NCBI GenBank assembly: GCA_005281725.1
Contig: SSBO01000007.1
Coordinates: 3,726,402-3,790,401 of the forward strand
DNA from: Wuchereria bancrofti
Lineage: Eukaryota > Nematoda > Chromadorea > Rhabditida > Onchocercidae
DNA length: 64,000 bases
Direction of reading: 5' to 3'
The translations under genes were made by a program, and so were the position numbers. The notes under the pieces were generated by a model, which was given only the letters and a program-made list of their open reading frames with translations, was not told where the DNA came from and did not search any database. Positions within the stretch are counted from its first letter, which is position 1. The number at the start of each line of letters is the position of its first letter. Positions 36,895 to 49,683 of this stretch are shown in pieces.

Positions 36895-39800
36895 TCAATG
36901 TAGTGTTTCGAAAAAAGATCTAACCGTTATTTGTGCTTCAAGGGGAAAAGACTGAGTATAGAATTTTCCCATTTGCTTTTCCAGAACTTCAATCGGATGG
37001 GGGATAGCGATCTCACGGGATATTTCTGTTTCTCCCCATTGATTACGTTTGGATATAAATAACTTTGCAACGGCTTTCCCTTCTCCCTTTTGATGTGAAA
37101 ATAAACTGATCATTCTCTCCAATTCAAGCTTGTCGTCAATTACGTCTCGTTTTCCACATCCACATTCACACTCCATTTCGATGATTTTTTTGCATCTTTT
37201 ATCAATGATTTTTGCATTTGCTGCCCTGTTTGTGGCACTTGTGGCATGGCTCACCGGCACCTAAAAAAGAAAATGGTCTCAAGAGTTTAACCAGTCCTGC
37301 TATTATGACCTTTAACTACCTGATACAGTATTCCATTCCAGAACCAGATCACGCGCATTAAATAGCTACGAAAGGTAAATCTCTCAGAAGTCGGTTCTGA
37401 CCAATCACCCAGTGTGGGTGATTGAGAATATTCTGATATTTTCCTATTAAGTAATGAAATTCTGAATCATGATTTCAAGTCAGTCTTTTGCAAGACGGTT
37501 CCAAGCGTCTCAACCTTTAACGACGGTTTACTCCGTCATTTAATATTATGCCTGTGTTATGCGCATCTCGTTAGAAGTTACTTGTTATTTCTGAAAACAC
37601 TGTACCTGCAATGGAAGTGCTTGTGTTTCTGGTGGTGGATGCTGAAATATGTTCGCTACTACTGGAGATAATGCGGTGGGAAGTTGTTTTTTTTTCATAA
37701 AGATAAAGTTAATGGGTCGGCTAATCTCTTTTTTATTTTCACTTTTAGACGACAAAATTCTTAGTCTCTGTTGTTCTGGTATATTGGCTTCTATAGAAAT
37801 GTTCCGGAAGCTCGGAGAATTGATATTTATTTCCAGCAATGACACTTCTGTGTCAGACACGAATATTCTTGATTTTTTCGTAAATTTAGGCGAGGCATTT
37901 GACGGCCCTTGCTCCTCTGACACCTTTCCAATATTCTCCGACATTTCATTGATGAATCCTGATGTTTTGAGAGTTTCATGATCAGGCTTGCATTTTGAAT
38001 ATGATTTTGGAGTCGGGAATATTATTTTAGTTTTCAACATTTTTGGTTGCACATTTTCAACGTTTTGTATCGATTCCGGGACGCTGGGTTTATCATCTCG
38101 ATTTTCCACCACTTCAATTTCCTCGTCTTCATCTGATTCTTCCAAACCATGCAGTGGATCATCATTCTGAACGACAGCTAAACTGACGCCTTCCTTGTGG
38201 ACATATTCCATATAGATTCGTCTATATGAATTTACGAAGTCTAGTGCCGGTCGTAGATCTTCCATTTCGAGGCCTGAAATTTGCTTCCAGAAAATTTGCC
38301 AAATTGCCACAATATTTATTAAAATACTTTTTAAACGTAATACTCCAATTCAGAGAAACGCAGAAATCTTAGTTGTTCTGCCAGTGAATACAACCACAAC
38401 ATTGATGTGAAAAAAATTTAATGTTCAATACTTTCTCGAGTAGCAGGGATTTTCCTGCAAAAGGGATTGACAATTCACATTCCGTGCAAATTTAATGTTG
38501 TTACAAACAAATCATAATGTGTGGTTTACTCGGAAATTAGGTTCAAAGAAGACCTGTAATCCTTGCTGCTATTTCATAGTTTAGACCCAACACTGAAATA
38601 CAAGCTGCTGCTCCAAGCTGACGGTATGTAAAATTAAAGCTGTAAAGATCTGCCGTGCAAAGATCTAGAACCTAAAAATAAAAGTAGGTGTGCATTTCAT
38701 TTCATCTAAATTATAAAAGGCCATTTTTAACTGTGGTAAAGAACATAAATAGTAATAAATGAATAATTATTTGTTTTTTAGATGAAATTCTTTGTAGTTC
38801 GGATAAATTCAAATCAGTAAGCAGTAAAGAACTTAGAACTTCGTGTTTCAAAGAAAACGCAGAAATCTTAGTTGTTATGCCAGTGAATACAACCACAACA
38901 TTAATGTGAGAAAAATTTAATGCTCAATAGTTCTATTCAGTTCAAAGCACATAAAAATATACCTGTGCGATGGCAATTCGATTATTCCAATCACCTGGAG
39001 ATGATGGTTCGCCTATGACGAGGTCGTCCAGTTCTGCCCATGTGAAGAAGTCCACTTCTTCATCATCGGATACTCCTAATGTTATTCTTGTTCGTTTTTT
39101 AGTTGGTGTTGACTGATGGGCCAAGGTTAGATTACAAATTCGCTTGTATATGGTATAAACTCGCGTCATATGCGTATATATTTTAGCCCATTCTAAGGCG
39201 GTTATAGTCCTTAATGACCAACTGACACTCTAAAATTAGCACTGGCAGATTAGCTGCTTCCTCATGTCAAACTGGAGATTTGGGCATTTATGAACTTCAG
39301 TCCATTTTCTTTATTTGTATTGTTACAGAAAGAGTGCAGGGAAGATTTATACTGGGAAGGGTTCGCGTTGCGTATGTGCTAATAGGATACGTAGTTGTGG
39401 AATATAAAAAAATTCTCATACGGTAATTATTTTCATTTCCAGTTCGAACATATTTTCTGTTTCCAAGCGACCACGTGGAGAAACTTGACGTACGTAATCC
39501 GCTATAGTTTTCCAATGGTTTTTCTGCCTTTCCTGAGTTACTTAGTGTTATTTCATTGAAAATCAATCGTTGCGTTTTGTACTTTATCAATTATATTCTT
39601 TGGTTAATGTGTTGTTTCCTTAGTGTATTAAGAGTTTTGGGGTTTAACCGCTCATGACTTCTCTTTTTTCTAATTTCTAAGGGAAGGAGCAACTTCTACA
39701 TGGCAATATGTAACATCTAAGGAACCTATGAGTTTCAAGTTCTTCGGTCCTCAAAGTAAAAGATTCAAATTCCAAGTGGACCAAGGCCAGATAAAAACAC

Positions 39801-40944
39801 TGCTTGGATTAAAAATCCGAGATAGAAAATCAACCTCTAACTTAGAAGCGATGAAGACGACGAAAATCCCTGTGAAAATTATATCTCCCCTATCCATATT
39901 TGCAAAGTCAAACACGGTCATTACACGATCGAATATGTCTATAGCACGGTGGTATGTTTCGCGACGATACTCCATATGTTCGCATAGCTAAAATCACGCT
40001 TACGTTGTTTGGATCTTTTGTGTTTATGAGCTCTATCGTATTAGTATCATTAATAAATTAGTTCATTACTCGTTTTTTAAGAATGACTTGTGTAAGAAAG
40101 TTATTACTTGCATCATTAGCAGGAGCGCAGTAATTCGGAAATGAATGCCTTTCACCTCCTTTATCTTGCATCTTCCCACTCTTCTTTCGTCAAGTCTATC
40201 GCGCGAATTGCAAAGGATATGCCAAACCTGTAACTTATATCTTTCTACAAATCTACATATCGCTTTGTCGTCTTTTGTATAAAATTCTGAAAAACATCGG
40301 TGCAGAAATTAGGAATGACCTGTCGTGGTGAACCAAGACAACCGCAGCTGAGGAAGTTTGACGGGTCGTTATAGATCTCAACATCTGATGCATTAGCAGA
40401 GGATTCCGGAGGAAGTTTTGCATTATCACTCAATCTGAACAGAATGTTTCTGAGTATTATATGAACTCCCCTTAATGATGTGAAATTATTTTATCAAAAA
40501 AATAACGGATGTATCAAGTCATTTTGGAACATTTGAAGAAAGCAGTCTTTAGATTCTAAATTCCTTGAATAAAATTCCAGCTGTTTCGGTGAATCATCTA
40601 AAATATATTTGTCTGAGATGACAGTGGTATTGACAGTAAGTTGTTATACGGATATCTCTGAACATCTCATATTTCTCATAGCAGTATCAGGAGCAAGCCT
40701 TCATACTTTATTATACAAAAGCAATACCATTAAAACCAACCTGCGTTCGCTTTCAATTATTTTCGCACTACGACAATCTGAAATTAAATGTTATGCATGG
40801 TATAGATGAGACAAAAAATTATTTAGGAGTAAAAAACTGAATTAACTGACTTTCTTCCGTAATACGACGATATTTAACAGGTGGTTCAGAAGACTCTGCT
40901 GTTTTGTTTAGCAAAGATCTTCTTTTCTTATCTGTACCATGCAT
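36895..40944 (-). CDS. cye-1: Cyclin E, divergent, with insertion and long C-terminal tail
   Basis: Cyclin E activates Cdk2 for G1/S entry in the nucleus. Nine exons: 40944-40847, 40434-40320, 40227-40108, 39987-39835, 39532-39422, 39229-38963, 38671-38554, 38273-37606 and 37260-36895. All phases close, giving 671 residues against about 410 in human cyclin E1. Fold 1 shows GSPRQ-VWHIL, CEHMEYRRETYHRAIDIFDR and VVFIASKLEE. Fold 2 shows SVSWSLRTITALEWAKIY, IAQVLDLCTADLYSFNFTYR and ITGLEMEDLRPALDFVNSY. Odd features: the MRAIL-LDW helix reads FRITALLLMMQLCE (101-114); about 45 extra residues with a Cdk site and acidic run sit near 225-270; and a low-complexity tail of some 300 residues ends with a Cys cluster. 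The start follows TTTTAG by five bases. Cyclin E is the best family match, but a diverged paralogue is possible. Confidence 0.8.
37402..37424 (-). repeat. 10-bp perfect inverted repeat in cyclin E intron
   Basis: CAATCACCCA at 37402-37411 pairs with TGGGTGATTG at 37415-37424 across a 3-base loop, within the intron before the last exon. It could form a small hairpin. No function is inferred. Confidence 0.7.
38353..38430 (+). repeat. Direct repeat copy A in cyclin E intron
   Basis: About 78 bases, including CGCAGAAATCTTAGTTGTTC and CAGTGAATACAACCACAACA, are repeated with a handful of mismatches about 500 bases away in the next intron, in the same orientation. Copies A and B flank the 118-base exon at 38554-38671. 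Confidence 0.85.
38852..38929 (+). repeat. Direct repeat copy B in cyclin E intron
   Basis: This is the second copy of the repeat at 38353-38430. It shares CGCAGAAATCTTAGTTGTTA and CAGTGAATACAACCACAACA and then AAAAATTTAATG. It lies in the intron immediately upstream (transcript sense) of exon 38671-38554. Confidence 0.85.
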
Positions 40945-40958
40945 AGCTTCTAAAATAA
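40945..40958 (-). promoter_or_regulatory. Candidate trans-splice acceptor for cyclin E
   Basis: On the - strand, TTTATTTTAG is followed by AAGCT and then the ATG at 40944. The acceptor-like motif immediately before the start, with no coding exon upstream, fits spliced-leader addition. This is inference from layout. Confidence 0.45.
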
Positions 40959-43645
40959 AGTAATAATTTCAAGGCATATTACTAAATCTCTACACTTTAT
41001 CTGCAAAACACATTCATTTAACAATGTAACCACATTCACTGTTCAACTTTTCCTTTTATTAACAAAAGATAATTTGATTTAAAGAAGAATGGTAAGTGTA
41101 AAGATAAATAAAATTACTTTGTGTGCAAATATCTACACTAAGCCTAAAAGACTCAGACTTAGTTCTCAAGAATGATTCAATAACAACAATGATCAAAAGA
41201 TTCCCTATTTTCAAGAGGATCACAGCGAATCAACCGCCATGAATAGTATCAGCGCGCTATAATTCTCTATCTTATGCTTTCTATTTTGATCAATATTTCA
41301 ACTTCGCCGACTTACATCATATGCGTAATTTGTAAAGTTTGTCCATATTTACAGAAAAATTTCTTTATCATTCAAATTGCATTAAGACAATTCGAAGTGA
41401 AGTAGTCAACGATTTGGAATCAAGCAAAAGAAATAAATTATTAGTACAGCACAGACCACTGATAATTCAAGCTTGTGGTCGGAGGAGAAATTAAATTAAA
41501 TTTTTTGTTTTAAGCTCGAGGTGCTACGTCGTCATCTGTACGTTATTCACAATTCATCACTCGAATGCCTGAAAATCTCTCAATCCTACATTCATAGAAA
41601 CACTTCATTCATGAGAACAGCATAAATGATGATACACATCTCATTAGTTAATTATATACTGACAATTATTAATTGATTGTTTCTGTGAAATAATGATTAA
41701 TGACAATGCAATACGTGTCTTGAGAGACGCTGGTTACTGAGTCATAATTTCTAACAGCTACTCCCATTATATTTAAGTTCTTCAGTACTTTTTATGAATT
41801 CGTCATTAGTTTGAACTTTGATTTATTTCCAGTGAAAATGCTGTTGCAGGAAATTGGAACATTTCTCTAATGTATCAATCAGTAAGAGACGATTCAAAGC
41901 AGTGCATCGATGTTACAATTCTACATTGTTCAAATTTCTAATTTAGATTACTTCCTTATAGCTTTCTAATATTGCTAATCACTTTAACAGCGTATACCTA
42001 ACACCATTTCAACAGAAGTATCATTACAGATGTAATAGCACTTTTGGAACAAATCAGATATCTGTTAGCTTGGATTTTCTTTCCATTTTATGTTAACGCT
42101 TCCTCTAGCTTATCATTTTTTGGGACTTGACTCTTCGAATACTAAACTTTAGTTTCTACAAAGCCTTCTTGTCCCAAACTCAACTTTGGAATGCTAATTC
42201 TATTCCAAAGTTCAATTAATGATGAACTATTTAAAAAAGAATTTGAGGCCATAACGTCTTTGAAAGGAAAAGACACAGAATTAAGGATACCGAATGCTCT
42301 GCCTAGAACTCGTTATTACAATAAATCTCTGAAAGTAACCACTTCTTTTTTCTCTCCTTTTAGTTTTCATTTAAAGTTAATCACCTCTAATTTAATATTC
42401 AAAATCATTATAGATGTAATATAATTTTATCCGCCTTTTGTAAAGAGATCTGCAACACACTTTCATTTTCAATCAATGCCCAATGTATCTCCCCCATGAC
42501 AGGATATACATTTTATTGGGTGGGAATGTTCAGTTCAATCCCTTCATACAAATTGTTAGTCCTGCACACACTACTGATAACGGCGGAATAAATTTTCAAA
42601 GTATCTGCACAATTAATTTAGCATCCTTAAATATTCAATGGATAAACGCATAGTGTCAAAACGTTACTAAACAGAGTAAGCTACTGATAGAACAGCATAT
42701 AAGTCTGATGATGCTTTTTTGGAAGTAGAAGCAATTCGATATTTCAACTGAGCTTTCTACAGTTTTTTTTTTTTTTAAAGTGATCGCATATCCGCAGAAG
42801 CATTTAAGATATGATAGATTTACGTTTTGGAAATAAATTATAGACTATGACGCGTAATGCAACTGTAAAGCACTGACAAATCTGCCAAAACTCGCAACAG
42901 ATGCCATGTACCAGCAACCACCTGGTATGGCTTTTCTGATAGTATCGAAATTAACTTCATGAAATTCCATAGTTACACCGCAGCACTCAATATAAGGCAG
43001 ATTACGTTTAATTAATTGTGCAGAAGATTGCTTCAACAATCTTCACCAAGTTCTTTTTCAGCTGCACACATTGTTTTTATCCAGAGTTACATTTTTATTC
43101 AAATTATTTGAACCTGAATGAATTGTTTCTCAAGGAATATATAGCTGTTAATATAAGGCATTATCATAAATTTATCTGGAAAAAAGCAGTTTCCATCTTG
43201 AACATAAGTACCGCATTGCAGATCTTTGCTTGAAAAAATGAAATACTTGAGAAATCGGATTATGAGTCTGAGCAGGAAGAAAACCACAGTAAATACAAAG
43301 GAATTATGCTAATATTCACCATCCTGGTATCATTGACAAGTTGGTACAAAATCGGGCAAACCCAACGTTTATCAGTAAATAATTTCTATGACAATTCACT
43401 ATCCCAGTCATGTTATATATGTATATCATAATTCCAACACTTGAAAAAACTAAAAAACTCAAATTAATTTAATTTCTACATAATGGAACAACAGATTTCT
43501 GGCAGACTCAGTAATGCTAAGACTGGTTAATATGCCATGACCTATGTCTGTTTCTCAGAACTCCCATGAAACAGCAATGAACCAAAATAAAGCATAATTT
43601 AAAATCGTATCAAATCGGGAAATTAAATGTTCATAACCAACGAAA
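40945..43645. other. Intergenic region between cyclin E and COG3
   Basis: No gene recognised in 2.7 kb. It presumably holds the COG3 3' end and the cyclin E control region. A T14 homopolymer lies at about 42763-42776. The 65-codon open frame near 42845-43039 has no splice support or family similarity. Confidence 0.55.
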
Positions 43646-46600
43646 TTAAACGTTCATTACCAACCACATATGTTCTTGAGTAGGAAGACTAGCTATCTGC
43701 TTTTGTTCATCATCGTAAAATTTATCAACAAAAATACCTGCGCGTGTAAATACCTGAAAGGGAACCGACACAGGAATTCAAACCGAATGGAAATGAATCA
43801 ATCTTACAACTGTTACTGGCTAGAAATCCTTATCCTCAGTCTATCATAAAGACAATATCTCAAAGCAGATGGAGTCAAGGAGAGGAACTCACGTCAATTA
43901 TTCTCTTCTTTATTGGCTGCAATAAAATATTTTCAGTCTCTCTGAAACCAATATAAAGATCGAAACATTCTTTGATCTAGAATGATATTCAATGAAGTCA
44001 TTTATATCAGAAATATAACAGTGTCCGTCAAATATTACTGGTAGTGAATTCAATTAAACAGAAGGACATGAAACATGAGGAAAAACAGTGAGATATCGAG
44101 AATAAAAAATCAAACCTCAGGCCATAAATGGGTCACTTTTTTATATGCTTGGCCAGCAAAATTTTGCATGCTACTTGCCTTCAGAAAATCGTTCTTTGCA
44201 AGGTCAAAATCAGCAGTTGCTGCCTAAAACAGAAGTTATTGTAGAGAATCGCCGCTTCGATAAACTAACGTAACCAAATAGCATAAAGAAAGAACTTTTA
44301 GTAAAATCAAGGTACATCTTTTTGAAATGACTTACTGTCTCCTCTGCTTTAGCAATGTAATCAGCAAACTCAAAAATAATCATATCACTAGTTGTATTTA
44401 TCAGGTTATGGCAGTGAGTTTTCAACCGAATATCAATAATTCGCCGGCTATCACCAGCTGCTTCTGTAACTGCCAGTGGTACCTTAAAATGAATCAACTA
44501 ACAATGTTTAAGCTGCTGTTAATACATTATATAGCTTTCAAAAAACTTTGTATATCTGAAAAATAAACAGTACTATAAAAAGAACAACTTAAGTTATTGT
44601 AATAATGTAATATTTTTTTATTACATAGAAAAAAAGTACTTGCAACAAAAATTCCAAGAAAGCATTATTCGATGTCAACTCAAACCATCTGTGACGGTCA
44701 TGAAAGAGCTGCGAAGCGGAAGTTCTATATTTGCTAAAGTCGAACACATAATCACGTTGAGGAATGTTATCAGAGAGCGTGCTTCCTAAAATTAAAATTT
44801 CCTTATCAAATCGATAAAACTACGTTATAACAGTTTTGTAATTCGACTGACATAAAACCAATGTTACGTCACTGGTATATATCTATGAATTTATAGAAAC
44901 TAGTAAAAGGATTACTTACCAGGTGGCACAATGACCCTATACGGACTTGTTTGTTCACGCAATATCAGCAAATGTTTCACGATAAATAATTCGGCGTCCA
45001 GGAATCGGCGAGGAAGCGAAATTTTTTCCGCAGCACTATTCCGAATCTGTTCTGCTGCATCTTCCAATGATTGGCAACATGCTGTCAGCAGCTCATGAGC
45101 AATGCTTTGGAATACTAAAGGCTAAAATTTTTTTATAAAAGCTTCACAGTTTTAAGCAAAAACCAGAAGTCCGTTAAGTCAGATCTAAGTACATTAAACT
45201 GAAGAAGTTAAACAACGAATTACCTCTAAACATTTAAATAATTTAGAAAGAGAAAGCACGGTGCGTCTGACAGTTGGATACCATAAACAGTAAAGATTGA
45301 CTGCAGAAGTTGATGAAGTTGCATTTATATCACCCTGAATATTTTCTGTTCCGTTTCTATATCTTTAACTTTTAAAAACTTTAGTAAGGAAATATGGATA
45401 CTAGAAAAAACAATATCTTTTCTAAAGTGTGCTCCTTTTCAATTTCTCTCATCATTTCCAACTTTTCAGGATAGGCCAAATCTCCACTCGACGGTATGAA
45501 TTCGGCTATATCCGATTGAGCGTACAAACTAGTTCTGCAACTGTCTGGATGATACCATTACAACGCACAATAAACATACTTTTAAGAGTAGAGCAATGAA
45601 ATCACAAACCAACCTTTTAATTTAGTTTAACAATATCAATTCAATCAAATAATATCAAATTCAGATATGAAATGTAATTACAATGCTGAGAAACTCACCT
45701 GTAAACAATTCGCTCAGCAATATCACCCAATAATTCATTCATAACACGTATGAATCCGTTACGAGGATTCATATATTCATCAGTGTAGAACGGTAACGAT
45801 GTACCAGCATTCGTATAACCTGCCAATCGTTTTACTGACATCACTGATTGCATAAGACCACAACGTTCTTCAATCATTTCAACCTTAAACTCTTAAAAGC
45901 GTCCAAATGAATATACTTCGACATATGACTGTAGTTCGCTTTTTTCTTCATTCCTGTGTATTAACACTGTTCAGATTAAATTAACATTTGATAAAGAAAC
46001 ATTTTATTTTGTTTGTGGATTACTTCCTGTCAAGCTAAGTTGCTCACTTTTCAAACTATATTTTTTCATTCATCAATTATCAATTATTATTACAATCAAC
46101 ATTGTATAATTGACCTGGTTTTGTCAACCACGGCTCAGTCCAAACTTTACTAAATGTAAACTAGAGAAAAGAAAAACCTGAAATTACTTTCAAAATCGTG
46201 CATAGCTCGGTTAGAGTTTCCAAATGTGGATTATGTATAACAATAGGTCGCAAAATATCGTACAAAACACGACATAATGATTCGATAAAATCATCGAACG
46301 ATGTTGTCCCTAAGTTGAATGGGGCCGAAATTGATGCATGTAGATTTGATGGTATTGGTACTGTAGTAGATCTTGAACCACTATCGTCATCGTCTAAAAC
46401 GTTCGTTCTCAAATTTAAAAGGCTTTACAGAACAAAGGAAATAACTATTAAAATCCCTTCAGGAATTTTACTCACCACCAACTGTAAAAAACTGCTTATA
46501 TAGTCGAAATTCATCGTCGCAAAGTCGGAGTAAAAAAGCACAACCATTTCGAGTCAATGCACAGGAGCTGCTTTCATGAGTTCTGCATAAAATTAAAAAT

Positions 46601-48864
46601 TGGTATGATTAAAAATGCTACTTCCTGAAATTAAGTAAGAGGTACTTAAATAGTCCGATTTAAAGGAAAAAATATTTAATAGGGTTACCGATTATAATTC
46701 TATTCAAAACGTTTGAGAGCAAAAAAAGAAACAACCTTCTAAGTTCTTCAATAGTATTTTTTATAACAGGTTCAAGCATCTGATATCGTATTTTAAAGTA
46801 AGCTTGCTGGCAATCAGCTGTCATCAACTGAAACTCTGTGATATCTCGAAAGTGTTGCTCAGCAACATTAAGAGCAGATCGAATAGAATTGGCTCTGGCA
46901 GCAAAAACACCATATAGAAGTGCAAAAGTATCGTCATCACTATAATCACTTTGACGACCTGTAGAAATATGTAAGTTGTTTCCTATTCTCCGAGTATTCC
47001 TTAAAATCTCTTCTTTGTTTAAAAAGGCAGTAACAACATACTTTCGACATCTAGCTTCATATACCTATCCTTCACGGCATTATGACTTGCTTCCAGATCG
47101 GCCATAACACCCATTCTTATCACTGTCATTGCTCTAAATTTTATCAGTTGCAAGCACTTAAATGATTAAAATTTGGAAAAATATGTTATTTGGAAAAATA
47201 CACAAATTCCGACTTTCCATTTATCTTTGTATATAAAAAAGATATCGTTAAGTCATTACTCTGAACTGTGATTATGCTTCTCAAATACTTCACTAAATCA
47301 ACACGTAGCATCCCATCATTCCTCCATAAAAATAATAAATGATGAGAATATTTATGAAAAGTAATGAATGATAGAAGGCGAATATTTATAAAAAAATAAA
47401 TGATAAACGGGGAGTGTTTCCACACAGAGGACTTACAGCAAAATAAGAAAATAGTACTTTGACAAACACTGTTCATATTTCGTAATATAAATTCTGGAAT
47501 CCTTGTAGTGAATATGGTTATTCAAAAACCTCAAACATTCATCGATTGTAGATAAAATCTGTGTAAATACTTGTCCCGTTATCGAAAATTTCCCAGTGCT
47601 TAATTTCTGGAATGTTTACAAAATTTGAAAAAGAAAAAACAGAAACATTAACGTGCTTAAGCTATTTAAGATGTCTGAATAAGTATTCAACATAAATAAA
47701 TGAGAAAAAAAACACACTTTCATGATAGACTCGTATTGAGTATAATAGTAAAGATTGGCACGAATTTGTTCAGCTCCAGCAGCAATCTGTGTTTGATGTG
47801 CCATCATCCGATCACATGCATTGTGTAATGAAGAGGTTCGTTCAGTGACAATTTCATAATTACTTCGTAACTCATTCACCAACTGATTAAATTGTAAAAT
47901 TTTTTACAAGATTTATAAAAATGATACATGAAACAATATTAAATCAAGTAGATCTGCTACAAAGCAGTAATCAGAGACGAAAAAACAAAGTTGGTGTAGG
48001 AAAAAGAAAGGGATTAGGAATCGAAATATAAAACTTGTACTGATAATAAAACCAACCTCAATGCACTTATCATAGCGTTCTTTTACCAGATTTATACTTT
48101 TCTTACAGATGTGCAACAAACCAATTTCAGCATTCTCTTCGATAATACCACTCGAAATGTTTTCCTTCTCAGCGATGTACAAATCCGACAAGTAACTGAA
48201 GGAGAACCTAGATATAAATTGACTTTCAAGTTATTTCATGAAAGCTAATATTAATTAAACAATATTTCTTTTTTCCCGTTCTAGAAAATAATTGCAGAGA
48301 ATTCCCAAGAATCTAAAGATTTCTTCTCAATTCATTTTTTAAATTTTATCGTCTTGAAAAAAGACGAGGAGTATAACTTCACTTTGACATCGACCATTAA
48401 TGCATATATAATGGGAAACAAGAGGAACCTGTAAAGTAAATCTGCATTTAGATTCGAATCTAGTACTTTTTCGAAGTCCCCCAATTCTTCACCACTTTGT
48501 AAATCAGCTAAACAATAACAAATCATTATTCCTACCAGCACAAGAAAAGCTTTATCTAAATTAATACCTTCTCAATCCAAGAATTCTGCAAACGCAGCAT
48601 ATTCCAAAACTTGATGACTGAACTTCGTTAATTACTAAAATCACTGACTCGTATTACAAGCTTTTACTGCTACAGTCAGTATAACAACCCATAAATCCCT
48701 CTCAGAAGGATACTTCATATTATATATAAAGTTATAGTAATCTCACCACTGTTCGCAGATGAAGGCAGTCCATAATCGGCAACTTTGGTAATCAACAATT
48801 CAATTGTTTTCTTATGCATAGATCCGAACGGATCCACCACAGACATATCTACTCTTGACAACAT
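43646..48864 (-). CDS. COG3: Conserved oligomeric Golgi complex subunit 3
   Basis: COG3 belongs to lobe A of the COG tether, which captures retrograde vesicles at the Golgi and maintains glycosylation enzymes. The start chosen is [20 protein letters not shown] at 48864, one base after a TTCTAG acceptor; an in-frame ATG also exists at 48927. About 18 exons include 48864-48747, 48507-48429, 48207-48057, 47882-47718, about 47605-47470, 47135-47044, 46965-46740, 46584-46480, 46410-46190, 45882-45698, 45535-45430, 45345-45230, 45123-44925, 44785-44650, 44485-44335, 44225-44117, 43945-43891 and 43757-43646. Family blocks: [87 protein letters not shown] and [20 protein letters not shown], in the same order as human COG3. 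The C-terminus ends [19 protein letters not shown] plus five residues. Some exon ends are approximate. Confidence 0.93.
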
Positions 48865-49683
48865 CCTAGAAGTTATATTGAGTGCTAACAAGATAGACTG
48901 CAATACTACATTAGCAATCAAGTCCATGTATTAAAATATGAATTCAGGTAGATGTACAAGGACAATTATCACTGGGAATACCAGCTCTCGAACAAAGGTA
49001 TATGCATAAGCTATCATTGTATCACCCTTCCTGAGTCGCAAATCTGATGTTATCTATATTGCAAGGACAATACCATTGCACAGCCACTGATATTGACATG
49101 AAAACCATTTTATTATTTTATTGCCACCATTCTCACATCAAAAGACAATTTCGGGATCTAAAAAACAATGAATAAAATGAGCAGAAAACAGTGCTGGTAC
49201 TTTAGGCATGCTGCAAAATATTCTTCCATGACTTTCGCAAATAAAATCATCCAAGAAACCGAAAAACATTCCCCGCTGCTTTTAAAACAACCAGAAAGTA
49301 TGAACTATTTAGATAAAAATGACCACGCAATCAGGAAACATAGCAACAACATAAAAATGACTATATAAATAAATATTCTTATTGTCCAAAACTCTAGAAG
49401 AAATCAATTCAACAAATTTTTTGCAAGTTCAGCTTCGTTGTGCATAAATTGCAGGATGATCCAAATTCGAATAATCTAATAAAGTGAACAATCTAAATCT
49501 TTAAAACATACAAAACATTAATAAGATGTGAGTTAAATTATACCATAATGTATCACATTTTTGAGTTCTTTGAACAAAAATCTCTGCTCCAATCCATTAA
49601 ATGTAACTTCTAAGTCATTAAGTCATTAAAAATCACTAAGTTATTATAATTCCTGGAACAAAAACAAAAACAACATTATTTGT
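48865..49683. other. Intergenic region between COG3 and TRAP-alpha
   Basis: This 0.8-kb spacer lies between two co-directional - strand genes and has no coding signal. TTCTAG one base before the COG3 ATG suggests trans-splicing. The gap is wide for a classical nematode operon, though operon transcription cannot be excluded. Confidence 0.5.

Noticed and set aside
40245..40320. Continuation of the cyclin E exon 2 frame (VIPNFCTDVFQ...)
   Set aside because: It runs to a stop. Splicing at 40320 to 40227 instead gives GSPRQ-VWHIL, matches the family and keeps phase.
42845..43039. 65-codon - strand open frame between cyclin E and COG3
   Set aside because: No splice support, no family motif, and it lies downstream of the well-defined COG3 stop; likely chance.
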